The position numbers were made by a program, and so were the translations under genes. Under the pieces are notes generated by a model that saw only the letters and a program-made list of their open reading frames with translations, searched no databases and was not told where the DNA came from. Below, one piece after another: positions 7,655 through 14,219 of a stretch of DNA of 19,257 nucleotides (position 1 is the first letter of the stretch; every line of letters begins with the position of its first letter). This DNA comes from JAHDNZ01 sp036721855 (lineage in GTDB: Bacteria; Bacillota; DTU065), in contig DAIMKF010000034.1 in assembly GCA_036721855.1 (NCBI GenBank), positions 1-19,257 of the forward strand, read 5' to 3'.

Positions 7655-8329
7655 TTAACTCTTCTTTGCCCGCCATTCTTTAGGTTCAATAACTCTTAAA
7701 CAATATGTCTGCTCTTTAATAATCGACTTACCCGAAAGACCAAAATATTCTTGAGCTTCGCTAGGTCCTTGACCATAATTGCTAGACCAATATTTAATTC
7801 CAACTATGTCATTGGAGGTATTTTTTAGCCATTCGAGAAATATAACAGTGTGCCCGCTGCCACTATGACGCCAGATTTGTACAAAATCTCCAGGACGTAC
7901 TTTATCCCAATCTTTTATTTCATTACCTAGACCCCAGGCCTCCAAAGCAGTTTTGATTGTTTTGCGATCTCCACTAGTGCCATACCAAGCCCTTCTAAAA
8001 TATTCTACTTGAGCAAAACTTAAATTGCCAATAGAATCAGGTAGTCCATTAGCTTTCGCATAATTTAGGTAAGAGATAAAGAATACTTCAAAGGTAATAC
8101 CTGAACAGTAGCTTCGATGTCTGGGATCACCTTTAACTAGTGTTATACCCTGGTAAATTAGATCTTGAGTAACCCCCGGATAACTAGACCACTCATAAGT
8201 ATAAGAACCATCTGTTGGATAGGTTTTAATTTGCTCTAGAACATATTCATTAAAAATTTTTTCTGCTCCTAAACTATACATACTAAATAACATGATAATT
8301 AAACCAGCCTTCCAAAATTTTTCAAGCAT
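7655..8329 (-). CDS. Secreted NlpC/P60- or CHAP-like cysteine peptidase/amidase candidate
   Basis: A 224-residue protein with a signal peptide (residues 1-21, ending YSLGA) and no lipobox. The mature part carries SYCSGITFEVF (Cys75 at the start of a helix), then KVRPGDFVQIWR (143-154), then GSGHTVIFLEW (157-167) and KYWSSN (179-184). Cys before a helix, a PGDxV-type strand and a following GHTV strand is the order of catalytic Cys and His in NlpC/P60 and CHAP peptidases; Asn184 could be the third residue. Those enzymes cut peptidoglycan peptides or amides outside the membrane. The assignment is structural inference, not a confident family match. Start chosen at the ATG after AAAGGAGGGG. It is divergent from the small acidic gene and is the first of the group leading to ygiQ. 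Confidence 0.7.
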   Translation of the reverse strand: MLEKFWKAGLIIMLFSMYSLGAEKIFNEYVLEQIKTYPTDGSYTYEWSSYPGVTQDLIYQGITLVKGDPRHRSYCSGITFEVFFISYLNYAKANGLPDSIGNLSFAQVEYFRRAWYGTSGDRKTIKTALEAWGLGNEIKDWDKVRPGDFVQIWRHSGSGHTVIFLEWLKNTSNDIVGIKYWSSNYGQGPSEAQEYFGLSGKSIIKEQTYCLRVIEPKEWRAKKS

Positions 8330-8375
8330 GTTAACCCCTCCTTTGATCTATTTTTCTCTGTAAAATATTTAATAC

Positions 8376-8426
8376 CTTGATTGGTAACTACTTTCTTTTT
8401 GAGATGGCAAGATATCTACAATCAAG
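8376..8426. repeat. Inverted repeat CTTGATTG / CAATCAAG in the divergent spacer
   Basis: Eight-base perfect arms at 8376-8383 and 8419-8426 are separated by 35 bases, upstream of the NlpC-like gene. It could be a pair of half-sites for a regulator. The arms are short and chance occurrence in AT-rich DNA is quite possible. Confidence 0.25.
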
Positions 8427-8494
8427 TTTTGAATTTTTTTGGTGATAATAAGAAAAATGTTGGTATATATAATTAAGAGTTCAAATGCCATGAC

Positions 8495-8523
8495 TTGACA
8501 CTAGGTTTGGTTTGTTCTAAAAT
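8495..8523 (+). promoter_or_regulatory. Consensus promoter of the small acidic protein gene
   Basis: A perfect TTGACA (8495-8500), exactly 17 bases, then TAAAAT (8518-8523). Transcription should begin at about 8530, right at the foot of the hairpin at 8529-8562. Confidence 0.75.
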
Positions 8524-8528
8524 AGGCA

Positions 8529-8562
8529 AAGTACTCTTGGTTTTTTAGCCAATAGAGTACTT
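8529..8562 (+). promoter_or_regulatory. 5'-leader hairpin abutting the ribosome binding site
   Basis: AAGTACTCT (8529-8537) pairs with AGAGTACTT (8554-8562), extended inward by TGG/CCA after a two-base AT bulge, with an 8-base loop. No T run follows, so it is not a terminator. Its 3' foot ends one base before the AAAGGGGG ribosome binding site (8564-8571). It may protect the mRNA 5' end, tune translation, or as DNA serve as an operator just after the -10 box. Confidence 0.55.
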
Positions 8563-8578
8563 GAAAGGGGGAAGTCGT

Positions 8579-8929
8579 GTGTTTGATTTTCTGCATAATC
8601 GTAGGATTCCGGATGGTTTTCGCCTGCCAAAATGGTTGCTTAAGGAGTACTTTGGGCTCGACGAAGAGCAGTTACAAACTGAAACTAACTTGATTTTAGA
8701 GAAATTAGCCCAACAGGTCGACGATTTATCCGATGATGAATACACACCCATAGCAATCTGGCTAGCTTTCCAAATCATGTCAGATCAGCTATCTGAAACA
8801 CTAACAGATTCTGTAGATATCTATCATAGACTAGCCCAAGGAGAACTATCTCCCCGGGAAGCTATCGCTTTAACTAGGCTTAAACAATTAGAACGCGACT
8901 TCTCAGATTCTGATGATGAAGATGAATAA
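8579..8929 (+). CDS. Small acidic protein (116 aa), function unknown
   Basis: Start chosen at GTG 8579, seven bases after AAAGGGGG; the TTG at 8561 would place the ribosome binding site inside the gene. The protein begins MFDFLHNRRIPDGFRLPKWL, has predicted helices through its middle (EEQLQTETNLILEKLAQQV; PIAIWLAFQIMSDQLSE; SPREAIALTRLKQLE) and ends in an acidic tail (DFSDSDDEDE). No signal peptide, membrane segment, cysteine cluster or recognised motif. It is monocistronic, with its own consensus promoter, leader hairpin and strong terminator, which argues for a real, independently controlled gene. I do not recognise the family. The compact helical build and acidic tail would fit a small regulator or binding partner, but nothing in the sequence proves this. 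Confidence 0.72.
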   Translation: MFDFLHNRRIPDGFRLPKWLLKEYFGLDEEQLQTETNLILEKLAQQVDDLSDDEYTPIAIWLAFQIMSDQLSETLTDSVDIYHRLAQGELSPREAIALTRLKQLERDFSDSDDEDE

Positions 8930-8943
8930 TTAAATATCTATAT

Positions 8944-8976
8944 AAAGCAGCTTTTGAAAGCTGCTTTATTTTTTTT
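8944..8976 (+). terminator. Intrinsic terminator of the small acidic protein gene
   Basis: AAAGCAGCTTT (8944-8954) and AAAGCTGCTTT (8957-8967) form an 11-base perfect stem, followed by an uninterrupted T run at 8969-8976. Confidence 0.9.
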
Positions 8977-9010
8977 ACAAGTACTATCACCGTTTCTGCA
9001 TAGTCAACTG

Positions 9011-9024
9011 TTCTTCGAGAAGAA
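9011..9024. promoter_or_regulatory. Palindrome TTCTTC-GA-GAAGAA upstream of the second binding protein
   Basis: Six-base perfect arms around a 2-base centre, 58 bases before the start codon, in the only spacer between the preceding terminator and the gene. Location and symmetry suit a regulator site. No clear -35/-10 pair was found beside it. Confidence 0.3.
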
Positions 9025-9082
9025 GGAACTATTTGCCTTTTAAGGTAGTCATTAAATATCATTGTTTTTTAGGAGGGAAAAA

Positions 9083-10372
9083 ATGCCAAAATACTGTCTG
9101 CTCCTTTTACTTGTTTTCTTTGTGAGCAATATTAGCCTTGCCACTAATAATTCCATTTCAGTATGGCTAACCGGTCATACCAATGAAGAAATGGCCATTA
9201 TCCGGGAATTAACAAAATCCCTTTTTACCACCCAAACCGGTATTAGTGTCTCTTTTGATAATCTTTCTTGGTCCGATTTTGAAAATCGTTTTCTCATGGC
9301 TGCTGCTGTAGGTGAGACACCCGATGTAGGCGGAGCTGGGGCTATGTTTTTACCGGAACTGGGATTACGAGGAGCTTTAATTGATTTAAGGACCATGGCA
9401 GATTTTAAACAGGTAAAATCACGTACTTATCAATCTTTTTACCGTTCACTAGAATATAAAGGTCTAACCTTTGGCATTCCATACTATGCCACAGCATCTA
9501 TTGCTTTCCAAAGAGATGACCTGTTAAAAGAGCTTGGTGTAAATACTATTGATACCTGGGATGAATTAAAAAAGGTCCTTCCCAAAATGCAAATAAAAGG
9601 AACTAACTTTTCTTTGCAGTGGTTTTTAACTGAATCCTTGCATTTTGATGTCAATATGATGATGTGGCAAATCGGCGCCGATGATTATAATACCGATTTA
9701 ACCAAATCCGGGTATGATTCATATGAATGCTTACTTGCTTTTAGGGACTATACCGAGCTTTATACTAAGTATAAAATTCCTAAAGATATCCCAGTTCTAC
9801 AGGCCTTTTCCACCGGAGAGTTAGCTTTGACTATCCAATATCTTAGTTTCTACCAAAACCTTACTCTGGCAGCTCCGCAAATTACCGGTAAGTGGAGTAT
9901 GGTACCAGCTCCCGGTTATTTAGTTAACAATAAGTTAAATCAGACAACTTCGGGAGGTAGTCCGGCACTAGGAATTTTCAAACTTTCAAACAAGAAAGAA
10001 GAAGCTTGGCAATTTATCAGCTGGTTTACCGAAGAAAAAACACAAGCTGAGCTATACAATCGCATTCGCAAAAGATTAGCTAGTTCCATTTTTATCCCGG
10101 CCAACAAAAATGCTATCTTGCTTTCAGATCTTAAAAAAGATCTGGCTAAGGTATTTAATACTGCTTTAGAAAACTGCACAAGTTCTGTTTATGGATTAGT
10201 TGCACCTAAGCATCGTCGCAGATATCTTTTAATGGCAGCTCAAAAAGCTATTTTAACTAATATAGAACCTGAAATTGCCATCCTAGAAGCTGCCGCAGAA
10301 CATAACGAAGAGATCAGAAGAAAGCAAGTTGAATATGACAGATATATTAAAAAGTTGCTCACTCAAAACTAG
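9083..10372 (+). CDS. Extracellular solute-binding protein of an ABC sugar transporter (family 1), orphan paralogue
   Basis: About 429 residues. The ATG at 9083 is six bases after AGGAGG; the upstream in-frame TTG at 9062 lies before that site and is rejected. A signal peptide (MPKYCLLLLLVFFVSNISLA) has no lipobox. The body follows the same order as the minus-strand protein at 4435: SVWLTGHTNEE, ELTKSLFTTQTGISVSF, GETPDVGGAGAMFLPELGLRG, EYKGLTFGIPYY, DTWDELKKVLPKMQ, GKWSMVPAPGY, EEAWQFISWFTEEKTQAELYNRI and IPANKN. Both also share a charged C-terminal helix ending YIKK or FIKR. Compared with its paralogue it has diverged most where the sugar would contact (FGIPYYATASIAF against FGIPIEFGFGLMYY), so ligands may differ. 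No permease or ATPase is adjacent; it is monocistronic and shares a terminator with the converging rlu gene. Confidence 0.87.
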   Translation: MPKYCLLLLLVFFVSNISLATNNSISVWLTGHTNEEMAIIRELTKSLFTTQTGISVSFDNLSWSDFENRFLMAAAVGETPDVGGAGAMFLPELGLRGALIDLRTMADFKQVKSRTYQSFYRSLEYKGLTFGIPYYATASIAFQRDDLLKELGVNTIDTWDELKKVLPKMQIKGTNFSLQWFLTESLHFDVNMMMWQIGADDYNTDLTKSGYDSYECLLAFRDYTELYTKYKIPKDIPVLQAFSTGELALTIQYLSFYQNLTLAAPQITGKWSMVPAPGYLVNNKLNQTTSGGSPALGIFKLSNKKEEAWQFISWFTEEKTQAELYNRIRKRLASSIFIPANKNAILLSDLKKDLAKVFNTALENCTSSVYGLVAPKHRRRYLLMAAQKAILTNIEPEIAILEAAAEHNEEIRRKQVEYDRYIKKLLTQN

Positions 10373-10382
10373 ATTGAGAACT

Positions 10383-10420
10383 AAAAAAGCCCTAACTTGA
10401 TTTTAATTTAGGGCTTTTTT
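10383..10420. terminator. Bidirectional terminator between binding protein and rlu genes
   Basis: AAAAAAGCCCTAA (10383-10395) and TTAGGGCTTTTTT (10408-10420) form a 13-base perfect stem that ends in T runs on both strands. The stop codon of the minus-strand gene overlaps the right arm. Confidence 0.88.
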
Positions 10421-11327
10421 ATGTGGTTTCACCCATGCTTTTCAAATAGTTCTGAAAATCTTCCGGAAGAGGTGCTTCAACCTCGCAGATAGTACCTGTT
10501 TTAGGATGAATAAAAGAAAGATAGCAGGCATGAAGAAGTGGCCTTTGTAATCCATCTCCGGATTTTCCATAAAGATCGTCACCTAAAATGGGGTGACCTA
10601 TAGCACTAAGATGCACCCTTATTTGGTGAGTCCTGCCGCTTTCCAGAGAGAGTCTTAAAAGAGTACAATTAATAAATCTTTGTATTACAGTATATCTTGT
10701 TAATGAGGCCTTCCCCTCCCTAGCTATAAACCTCTTTATACTATCTTGTGAAGATTGTATAGGAAGTCTAATTATACCTTCATTTTCCTCAAAACTACCA
10801 CTGGCTAAAGCTAAATACTCTCTTTTAATTCGCGGAATATCTTGAGATAGAATTACTGCTGCCAATGGATTTTTAGCCACCAGCAACAGTCCTGTAGTAC
10901 CTTTGTCGAGACGATTAATTAAGTAGCTGGATGGTTGTTTGTTTTGCCTGTTTAAGTAGCCGGCTATACTATTGGCTAAAGTGCCTGTAATATATTGATG
11001 CCTCGGATGAACCACCTGCTTGGCCTGTTTATTTACGACTAAGACTTCATTGTCTTCGTATCTGATATCTATTGGTAAGTTTTCTGGTTCGACTTTACTT
11101 TTTTGCGACAAAATAATCTCCATTCTATCCCAAGCCTTAACAAGATAAGTAAAAGGAACCTGCTTTTTATTGACTAGTAACAGGCCTTTGTTTTTGACTT
11201 GTCGGATTAGACCTGTTGAAAAAGAATAATGTTTTTTTAGAACAGTCTGAACTTGCCAGTTCTCCTCTGCAGGCAAAATTAAACCTTTGAAAATGAGTGC
11301 TGGATTTAGTTCGTTTTTTGTAGGCAT
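10419..11327 (-). CDS. RluA-family pseudouridine synthase (RluD-like)
   Basis: About 302 residues. An N-terminal S4-like RNA-binding region (about 25-75: VQTVLKKHYSFSTGLIRQ, GLLLVNKKQV) precedes the catalytic domain (about 85-300). The catalytic motif reads INRLDKGTTGLLLVAK, with the nucleophile Asp in NRLD. LESGRTHQIRVHLSAIGHPILGDDLYG is the other family signature. Such enzymes convert uridine to pseudouridine in 23S rRNA or tRNA; the exact site cannot be told from sequence. I chose the ATG at 11327 rather than the GTG at 11336, since the only ribosome binding site (AGAAAG) is too close to the GTG. It is preceded by a promoter-like TTGTGA-17-TATAAC, so it may be transcribed on its own. Confidence 0.9.
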   Translation of the reverse strand: MPTKNELNPALIFKGLILPAEENWQVQTVLKKHYSFSTGLIRQVKNKGLLLVNKKQVPFTYLVKAWDRMEIILSQKSKVEPENLPIDIRYEDNEVLVVNKQAKQVVHPRHQYITGTLANSIAGYLNRQNKQPSSYLINRLDKGTTGLLLVAKNPLAAVILSQDIPRIKREYLALASGSFEENEGIIRLPIQSSQDSIKRFIAREGKASLTRYTVIQRFINCTLLRLSLESGRTHQIRVHLSAIGHPILGDDLYGKSGDGLQRPLLHACYLSFIHPKTGTICEVEAPLPEDFQNYLKSMGETT

Positions 11328-11348
11328 ATTAATCACGCTTTCTATAAG

Positions 11349-11374
11349 CTGGTAATAGTTATATTATCTACCAG
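11349..11374. repeat. Inverted repeat CTGGTA / TACCAG over the rlu promoter
   Basis: Six-base perfect arms (11349-11354, 11369-11374) enclose the predicted -10 box of the rlu promoter. It could be an operator or a hairpin-forming site; evidence is symmetry and position only. Confidence 0.3.
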
Positions 11375-11386
11375 TTAAACTCACAA
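11358..11386 (-). promoter_or_regulatory. Promoter for the pseudouridine synthase gene
   Basis: Minus-strand TTGTGA (11381-11386), 17 bases, TATAAC (11358-11363). The -35 box overlaps the T run of the upstream gene's terminator, a compact arrangement. Confidence 0.45.
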
Positions 11387-11432
11387 AAAAAGCCCCTTGC
11401 TAAAGCAAAGGCTTTGCTAAAACAAAGAGGCT
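11385..11432 (-). terminator. Intrinsic terminator of the FMN-binding protein gene
   Basis: On the minus strand an imperfect outer stem (AGCCTCTTTG with CAAGGGGCT) encloses an inner GCAAAG/CTTTGC hairpin and is followed by seven Ts (11385-11391 in reverse). The stop codon lies in the stem. Confidence 0.75.
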
Positions 11433-11886
11433 ACTTAGCTTTTTCTAATGCTCGTTTAGCTGCAGCTTTGAATTTATCACTTGTACCTGTAGCTCCGGCA
11501 ATATCATCTACCTCATCGGGATCTTGTTTATCAACAAGTTGCTCTTCTAGCTTTGGCCATGCTTCTAAAGCCAACTGATAAGGATAATCCGCACCTTTGG
11601 GTTCACCGGTGTCAAGATATTCCGTATAAGATGCATCGGTTATTTTGTTGTTTCCTACTGTAATATCGATCGAACCATAACTACCATGGTCATCAGTGTC
11701 ACTTCGGCCTGTATAGGTGCCATCTGTAAGAGCTCCCCCAGGTCTTTTGGTCAGATCTTCTGTCTTTTCTTTAATATCTTCTGCCTGTTCTTTCATCTCA
11801 TCTTTTTCTTTAGGCCTACGTAGAATAAAAAATAGACCCACTACAACTACAGCAATAATAAGAAGCCAAATCACAGTACGATTCAA
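11431..11886 (-). CDS. Membrane-anchored FMN-binding domain protein
   Basis: A 151-residue protein with one N-terminal membrane helix (VIWLLIIAVVVVGLFFIL, 5-22), a charged linker (24-50), and an FMN-binding domain from GTYTGRSDTDDHG to the end. The domain carries DDIAGATGTSDKF (127-139). The GAT core at 131-133 is where ApbE-type flavin transferases attach FMN covalently to threonine, so Thr133 is the expected site. The domain would face outside the membrane and act as a one-electron carrier in extracellular or periplasmic redox. The start is a TTG at 11886, about 11 bases after AAGGAG, since no in-frame ATG fits. No ApbE, Rnf/Nqr or other flavoprotein gene is nearby. It directly follows the broken rhodanese gene. 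Confidence 0.85.
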   Translation of the reverse strand: MNRTVIWLLIIAVVVVGLFFILRRPKEKDEMKEQAEDIKEKTEDLTKRPGGALTDGTYTGRSDTDDHGSYGSIDITVGNNKITDASYTEYLDTGEPKGADYPYQLALEAWPKLEEQLVDKQDPDEVDDIAGATGTSDKFKAAAKRALEKAK

Positions 11887-11959
11887 ATTAGGATCATCTC
11901 CTTAATAAAATGTCCTATGTTTAGGCTCCCCTCATAAGATAAGTTTATACAATATTTAA

Positions 11960-12415
11960 CTACTCAAAGGAGATATCTCCATCCCAACTTAGCATGCCGC
12001 CTTTATAGTTAAATACATTTTTAAAACCATTTTTTATAAGGATTTCAGCTGCATTTTAACTTCTATTACCTGAGGGACATATAACCAAAACTGCTTTCTT
12101 TTTATTTAATTCGTTTAGCTTTGAGGTAAGCTCGCCAAAAGGGATTAAAACCGATTGGGGTATGTGACTGGCCCTATATCCTTCTATTTCTCTCACGTCA
12201 AGAAGTATTAAATCATCTTTATACTTAACCCTTAAATGCTTAACCGCCTCGGTTTCTACCTGCTTTATTTTAGGTGCTGATTTAATTTTTAAGGCAATTA
12301 CCGTTATAAGCATCGGCAAGATTATTGCACCCACAAAAACACCTAAAAACGACACCTTTTTCAAAACTCTGGTCTCCATATAAACATTTTTTAAATATTT
12401 TTTCAGTTTAAGCAT
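11960..12415 (-). pseudogene. Membrane-anchored rhodanese-domain protein interrupted by one in-frame stop
   Basis: The reading frame opens at ATG 12415, has a membrane helix (about residues 21-44) and a rhodanese domain: LILLDVREIEGYRASHIPQS, then LVICPSGNRS with the catalytic Cys113. A TAA stop follows at once (12056-12058). The same frame continues without further stops as NAAEILIKNGFKNVFNYKGG then MLSWDG, ending at TAG 11960-11962. This is exactly the expected C-terminal part of a rhodanese. The stop is one base from AAA (Lys), a common residue at that place. So the gene is either a very young pseudogene, a sequencing error, or a readthrough gene. As it stands the product would keep the active-site loop but lose the last helix and strand of the fold. 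Rhodaneses of this type transfer sulphane sulphur; this one would act at the outer face of the membrane. The ribosome binding site (GGGG) is weak. Confidence 0.85.
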
Positions 12416-12455
12416 ATTAACCCCAAAAGATGAAATATTATTTAGTGAGGTCTAG

Positions 12456-12482
12456 TTGGTTGTAATTTTTCCACACAACCAA
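12456..12482. repeat. Hairpin TTGGTTGT / ACAACCAA
   Basis: Eight-base perfect arms (12456-12463, 12475-12482) around an 11-base loop in the spacer between the regulator and the rhodanese gene. It stands 12 bases from the terminator-like hairpin at 12495-12526, so the two could form one folded RNA. Confidence 0.4.
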
Positions 12483-12494
12483 ATTAGCCTTATT

Positions 12495-12535
12495 GGTTCG
12501 TGAGAGTTCTATTAATCTCACGAACCTTTTTATAT
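12495..12535 (+). terminator. Plus-strand terminator-like hairpin with no plus-strand gene in front
   Basis: GGTTCGTGAGA (12495-12505) pairs perfectly with TCTCACGAACC (12516-12526) and is followed by TTTTTATATTT on the plus strand. On the minus strand the stem is followed by AATAAGG, not by Ts. Both neighbouring genes are on the minus strand, so it would end an unannotated plus-strand RNA, or it is a stem within the minus-strand leader of the rhodanese gene. Confidence 0.5.
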
Positions 12536-12598
12536 TTCCTTACAAAAGGGTTTAAGTTAAGTTTAGAGAATTTAGCTATAGGGTTATATAACACTTTT

Positions 12599-13792
12599 TT
12601 ATATTTTTTGTTCTCTAACAATAGCCGTGGAATTTCTCAGGATCAATTCTACCGGTATAATCTTAGCACGACTTTCTTTATGTTTTGACATAATTATTGA
12701 GATTGCTTCTTTAGCCATTTCGTGAAGAGGTTGCTTAATTGTAGTTAAAGGTGGTTGTAAATAAATAGCTGCTGGCGAATCGTCAAATCCTATTAAAGAA
12801 ACATCTTCCGGAATTGACAAATTATAGTATCTAAGTGCTGTATTGACAGCTAAAGCTAATTCAAAACCAGCTGCAAATATGGCTGTAGGCATTTTATCAT
12901 TTGCAATAATATTACCGAGAGCCTTTTTAGTTTCACCAATTCCTTGCGTACTTGTACTAAGTATATTGCAAAACATCTCATCATCGAGATTAAAACCTAG
13001 CTCTTGCATTGCATCTTTAGCCCCCAAGATACGATCTCTTGTGTTAGCAGTTTCCGGCCAAGAGTAAAAAACTGCTATCTGTGTATGCCCCAAACTATAA
13101 AGATGCTTTATAGCCATCTTGGCCCCATTATAGTTATCTGTGTCCACATAAGGAACACCCATATTCTCCCAGTGAGCACTTATAGCAACTGCAGGCATTC
13201 CGGATTTACTTATACATCTTATACTCTCCGACCAACTCTCAAGGGGATTGATAAGCACAAAACTTTCGCGATTACGGTCTGCGTTTTGTACATATTGCTC
13301 CATTTCATAAGGCTGTGCAACAGTTAAAAAGGCAAATTCACATCCATAAACATAACCCGCTTCCATCAAGCTTCTTAACATAGTACCCATATAAATATCC
13401 TTAGAAAGATATTCCATGGTTAGGTATGTCGCGTCATAATCGCGATTATAATCGACTTCCCTAAGATTAGAAACATTACGTTTTGGGGTTTTTTCTGTTT
13501 CTCTTTCTTTACCAAGCTCACCAAAGAGTACAATGTTTACCTTTGGAGCCATCCTACGCACAGGATCTTTAGAGATTACAAAAGTACCTACTCCCATTTC
13601 TCTCTCTAAATATCCTTCTTTAACTAATTCTTGAATAGCTCGGTTAGCAGTCATTTGACTGACTTTATGTTTATTGGCAATTTTGCGTTCACCAGGCATT
13701 TTTTCACCGACTTGTAAATGCCCACTTAAGATCTGTTGTAAAATCGCTTCTTTGACTTTAATGTATCTCGGTTTATCATCCATAAATGCCAT
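12599..13792 (-). CDS. GntR-LacI hybrid transcription regulator (AraR-like architecture)
   Basis: A 397-residue regulator. Residues about 8-73 form a GntR-type winged helix-turn-helix: YIKVKEAILQQILSGHLQVG, then MPGERKIANKHKVSQMTANR and LVKEGYLEREMGVGTFV. A linker follows, then a LacI-type periplasmic-binding-like sensor domain (about 130-390) with VPYVDTDNYNGAKMAIKHL, HTQIAVFY and the signature SIPEDVSLIGFDDSPAA. This is the domain plan of Bacillus AraR: a sugar-responsive repressor whose sensor binds an effector. The effector is not readable. The segment between the domains (GELGKERETEKTPKRNVSNL) is long and polar. ATG at 13792 follows AAAGGAG by seven bases. It is divergent from the GH20-like gene, its most likely target. 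Confidence 0.9.
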   Translation of the reverse strand: MAFMDDKPRYIKVKEAILQQILSGHLQVGEKMPGERKIANKHKVSQMTANRAIQELVKEGYLEREMGVGTFVISKDPVRRMAPKVNIVLFGELGKERETEKTPKRNVSNLREVDYNRDYDATYLTMEYLSKDIYMGTMLRSLMEAGYVYGCEFAFLTVAQPYEMEQYVQNADRNRESFVLINPLESWSESIRCISKSGMPAVAISAHWENMGVPYVDTDNYNGAKMAIKHLYSLGHTQIAVFYSWPETANTRDRILGAKDAMQELGFNLDDEMFCNILSTSTQGIGETKKALGNIIANDKMPTAIFAAGFELALAVNTALRYYNLSIPEDVSLIGFDDSPAAIYLQPPLTTIKQPLHEMAKEAISIIMSKHKESRAKIIPVELILRNSTAIVREQKI

Positions 13793-13825
13793 CTTATATC
13801 TCCTTTCGTTTGAATGATTTGTTAT

Positions 13826-13853
13826 AGAATATTGTTGCTTGATTAGATACCAA
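13826..13853 (-). promoter_or_regulatory. Possible promoter of the GntR-LacI regulator gene
   Basis: Minus-strand TTGGTA (13848-13853), 16 bases, TATTCT (13826-13831), with transcription expected about 30 bases before the start codon. Confidence 0.35.
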
Positions 13854-14088
13854 GATAAATTCTAACTGTCAGTTTAAGTATATGTTATTTAAGATGAAAT
13901 TCAAGTGAGAAACTTTATTTAGAAAATAGCCTCTAAATTAAAGAAACTAAATGAGGATTCCCATATTAAAAGATCTTTAAGCTAGTTATTTGGATTTCTG
14001 TTTTTGTAACTAAGGCCAAATAAATAACCTAGGCTTGTGGGAGGTGTATAATCACCAAAAAATAAATAAGCAAGAATTCACTTCAATA

Positions 14089-14219
14089 GGATTTATGCTA
14101 AACGGTTTTGAACAAAAACTCTTACTTACTGCGATTATATATTGTACCTGATATTAGTTAAAGGTAGTATTGTTCCTGCTGATCTTAGAGTACATGGAGC
14201 TTTTTGGATTTATGCTAAA
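14089..14219 (+). repeat. 14-base direct repeat GGATTTATGCTAAA
   Basis: Identical copies at 14089-14102 and 14206-14219, 117 bases apart, just upstream of the GH20-like gene. They bracket the possible ATPase remnant. They may be regulator half-sites, a trace of a duplication, or leftovers of mobile DNA. Confidence 0.5.

Noticed and set aside
11405..11427. Short repeats GCTAAA/GCAAAG as a repeat array
   Set aside because: They are explained as the arms of the terminator after the FMN-binding gene.
12056..12058. Stop codon recoding by selenocysteine or pyrrolysine in the rhodanese
   Set aside because: The codon is TAA, which is used for neither; nonsense mutation, error or plain readthrough are simpler.
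13004..13327. Plus-strand open frame of 107 codons
   Set aside because: Antisense to the regulator's sensor domain; cysteine-rich nonsense-like composition and no start signal.
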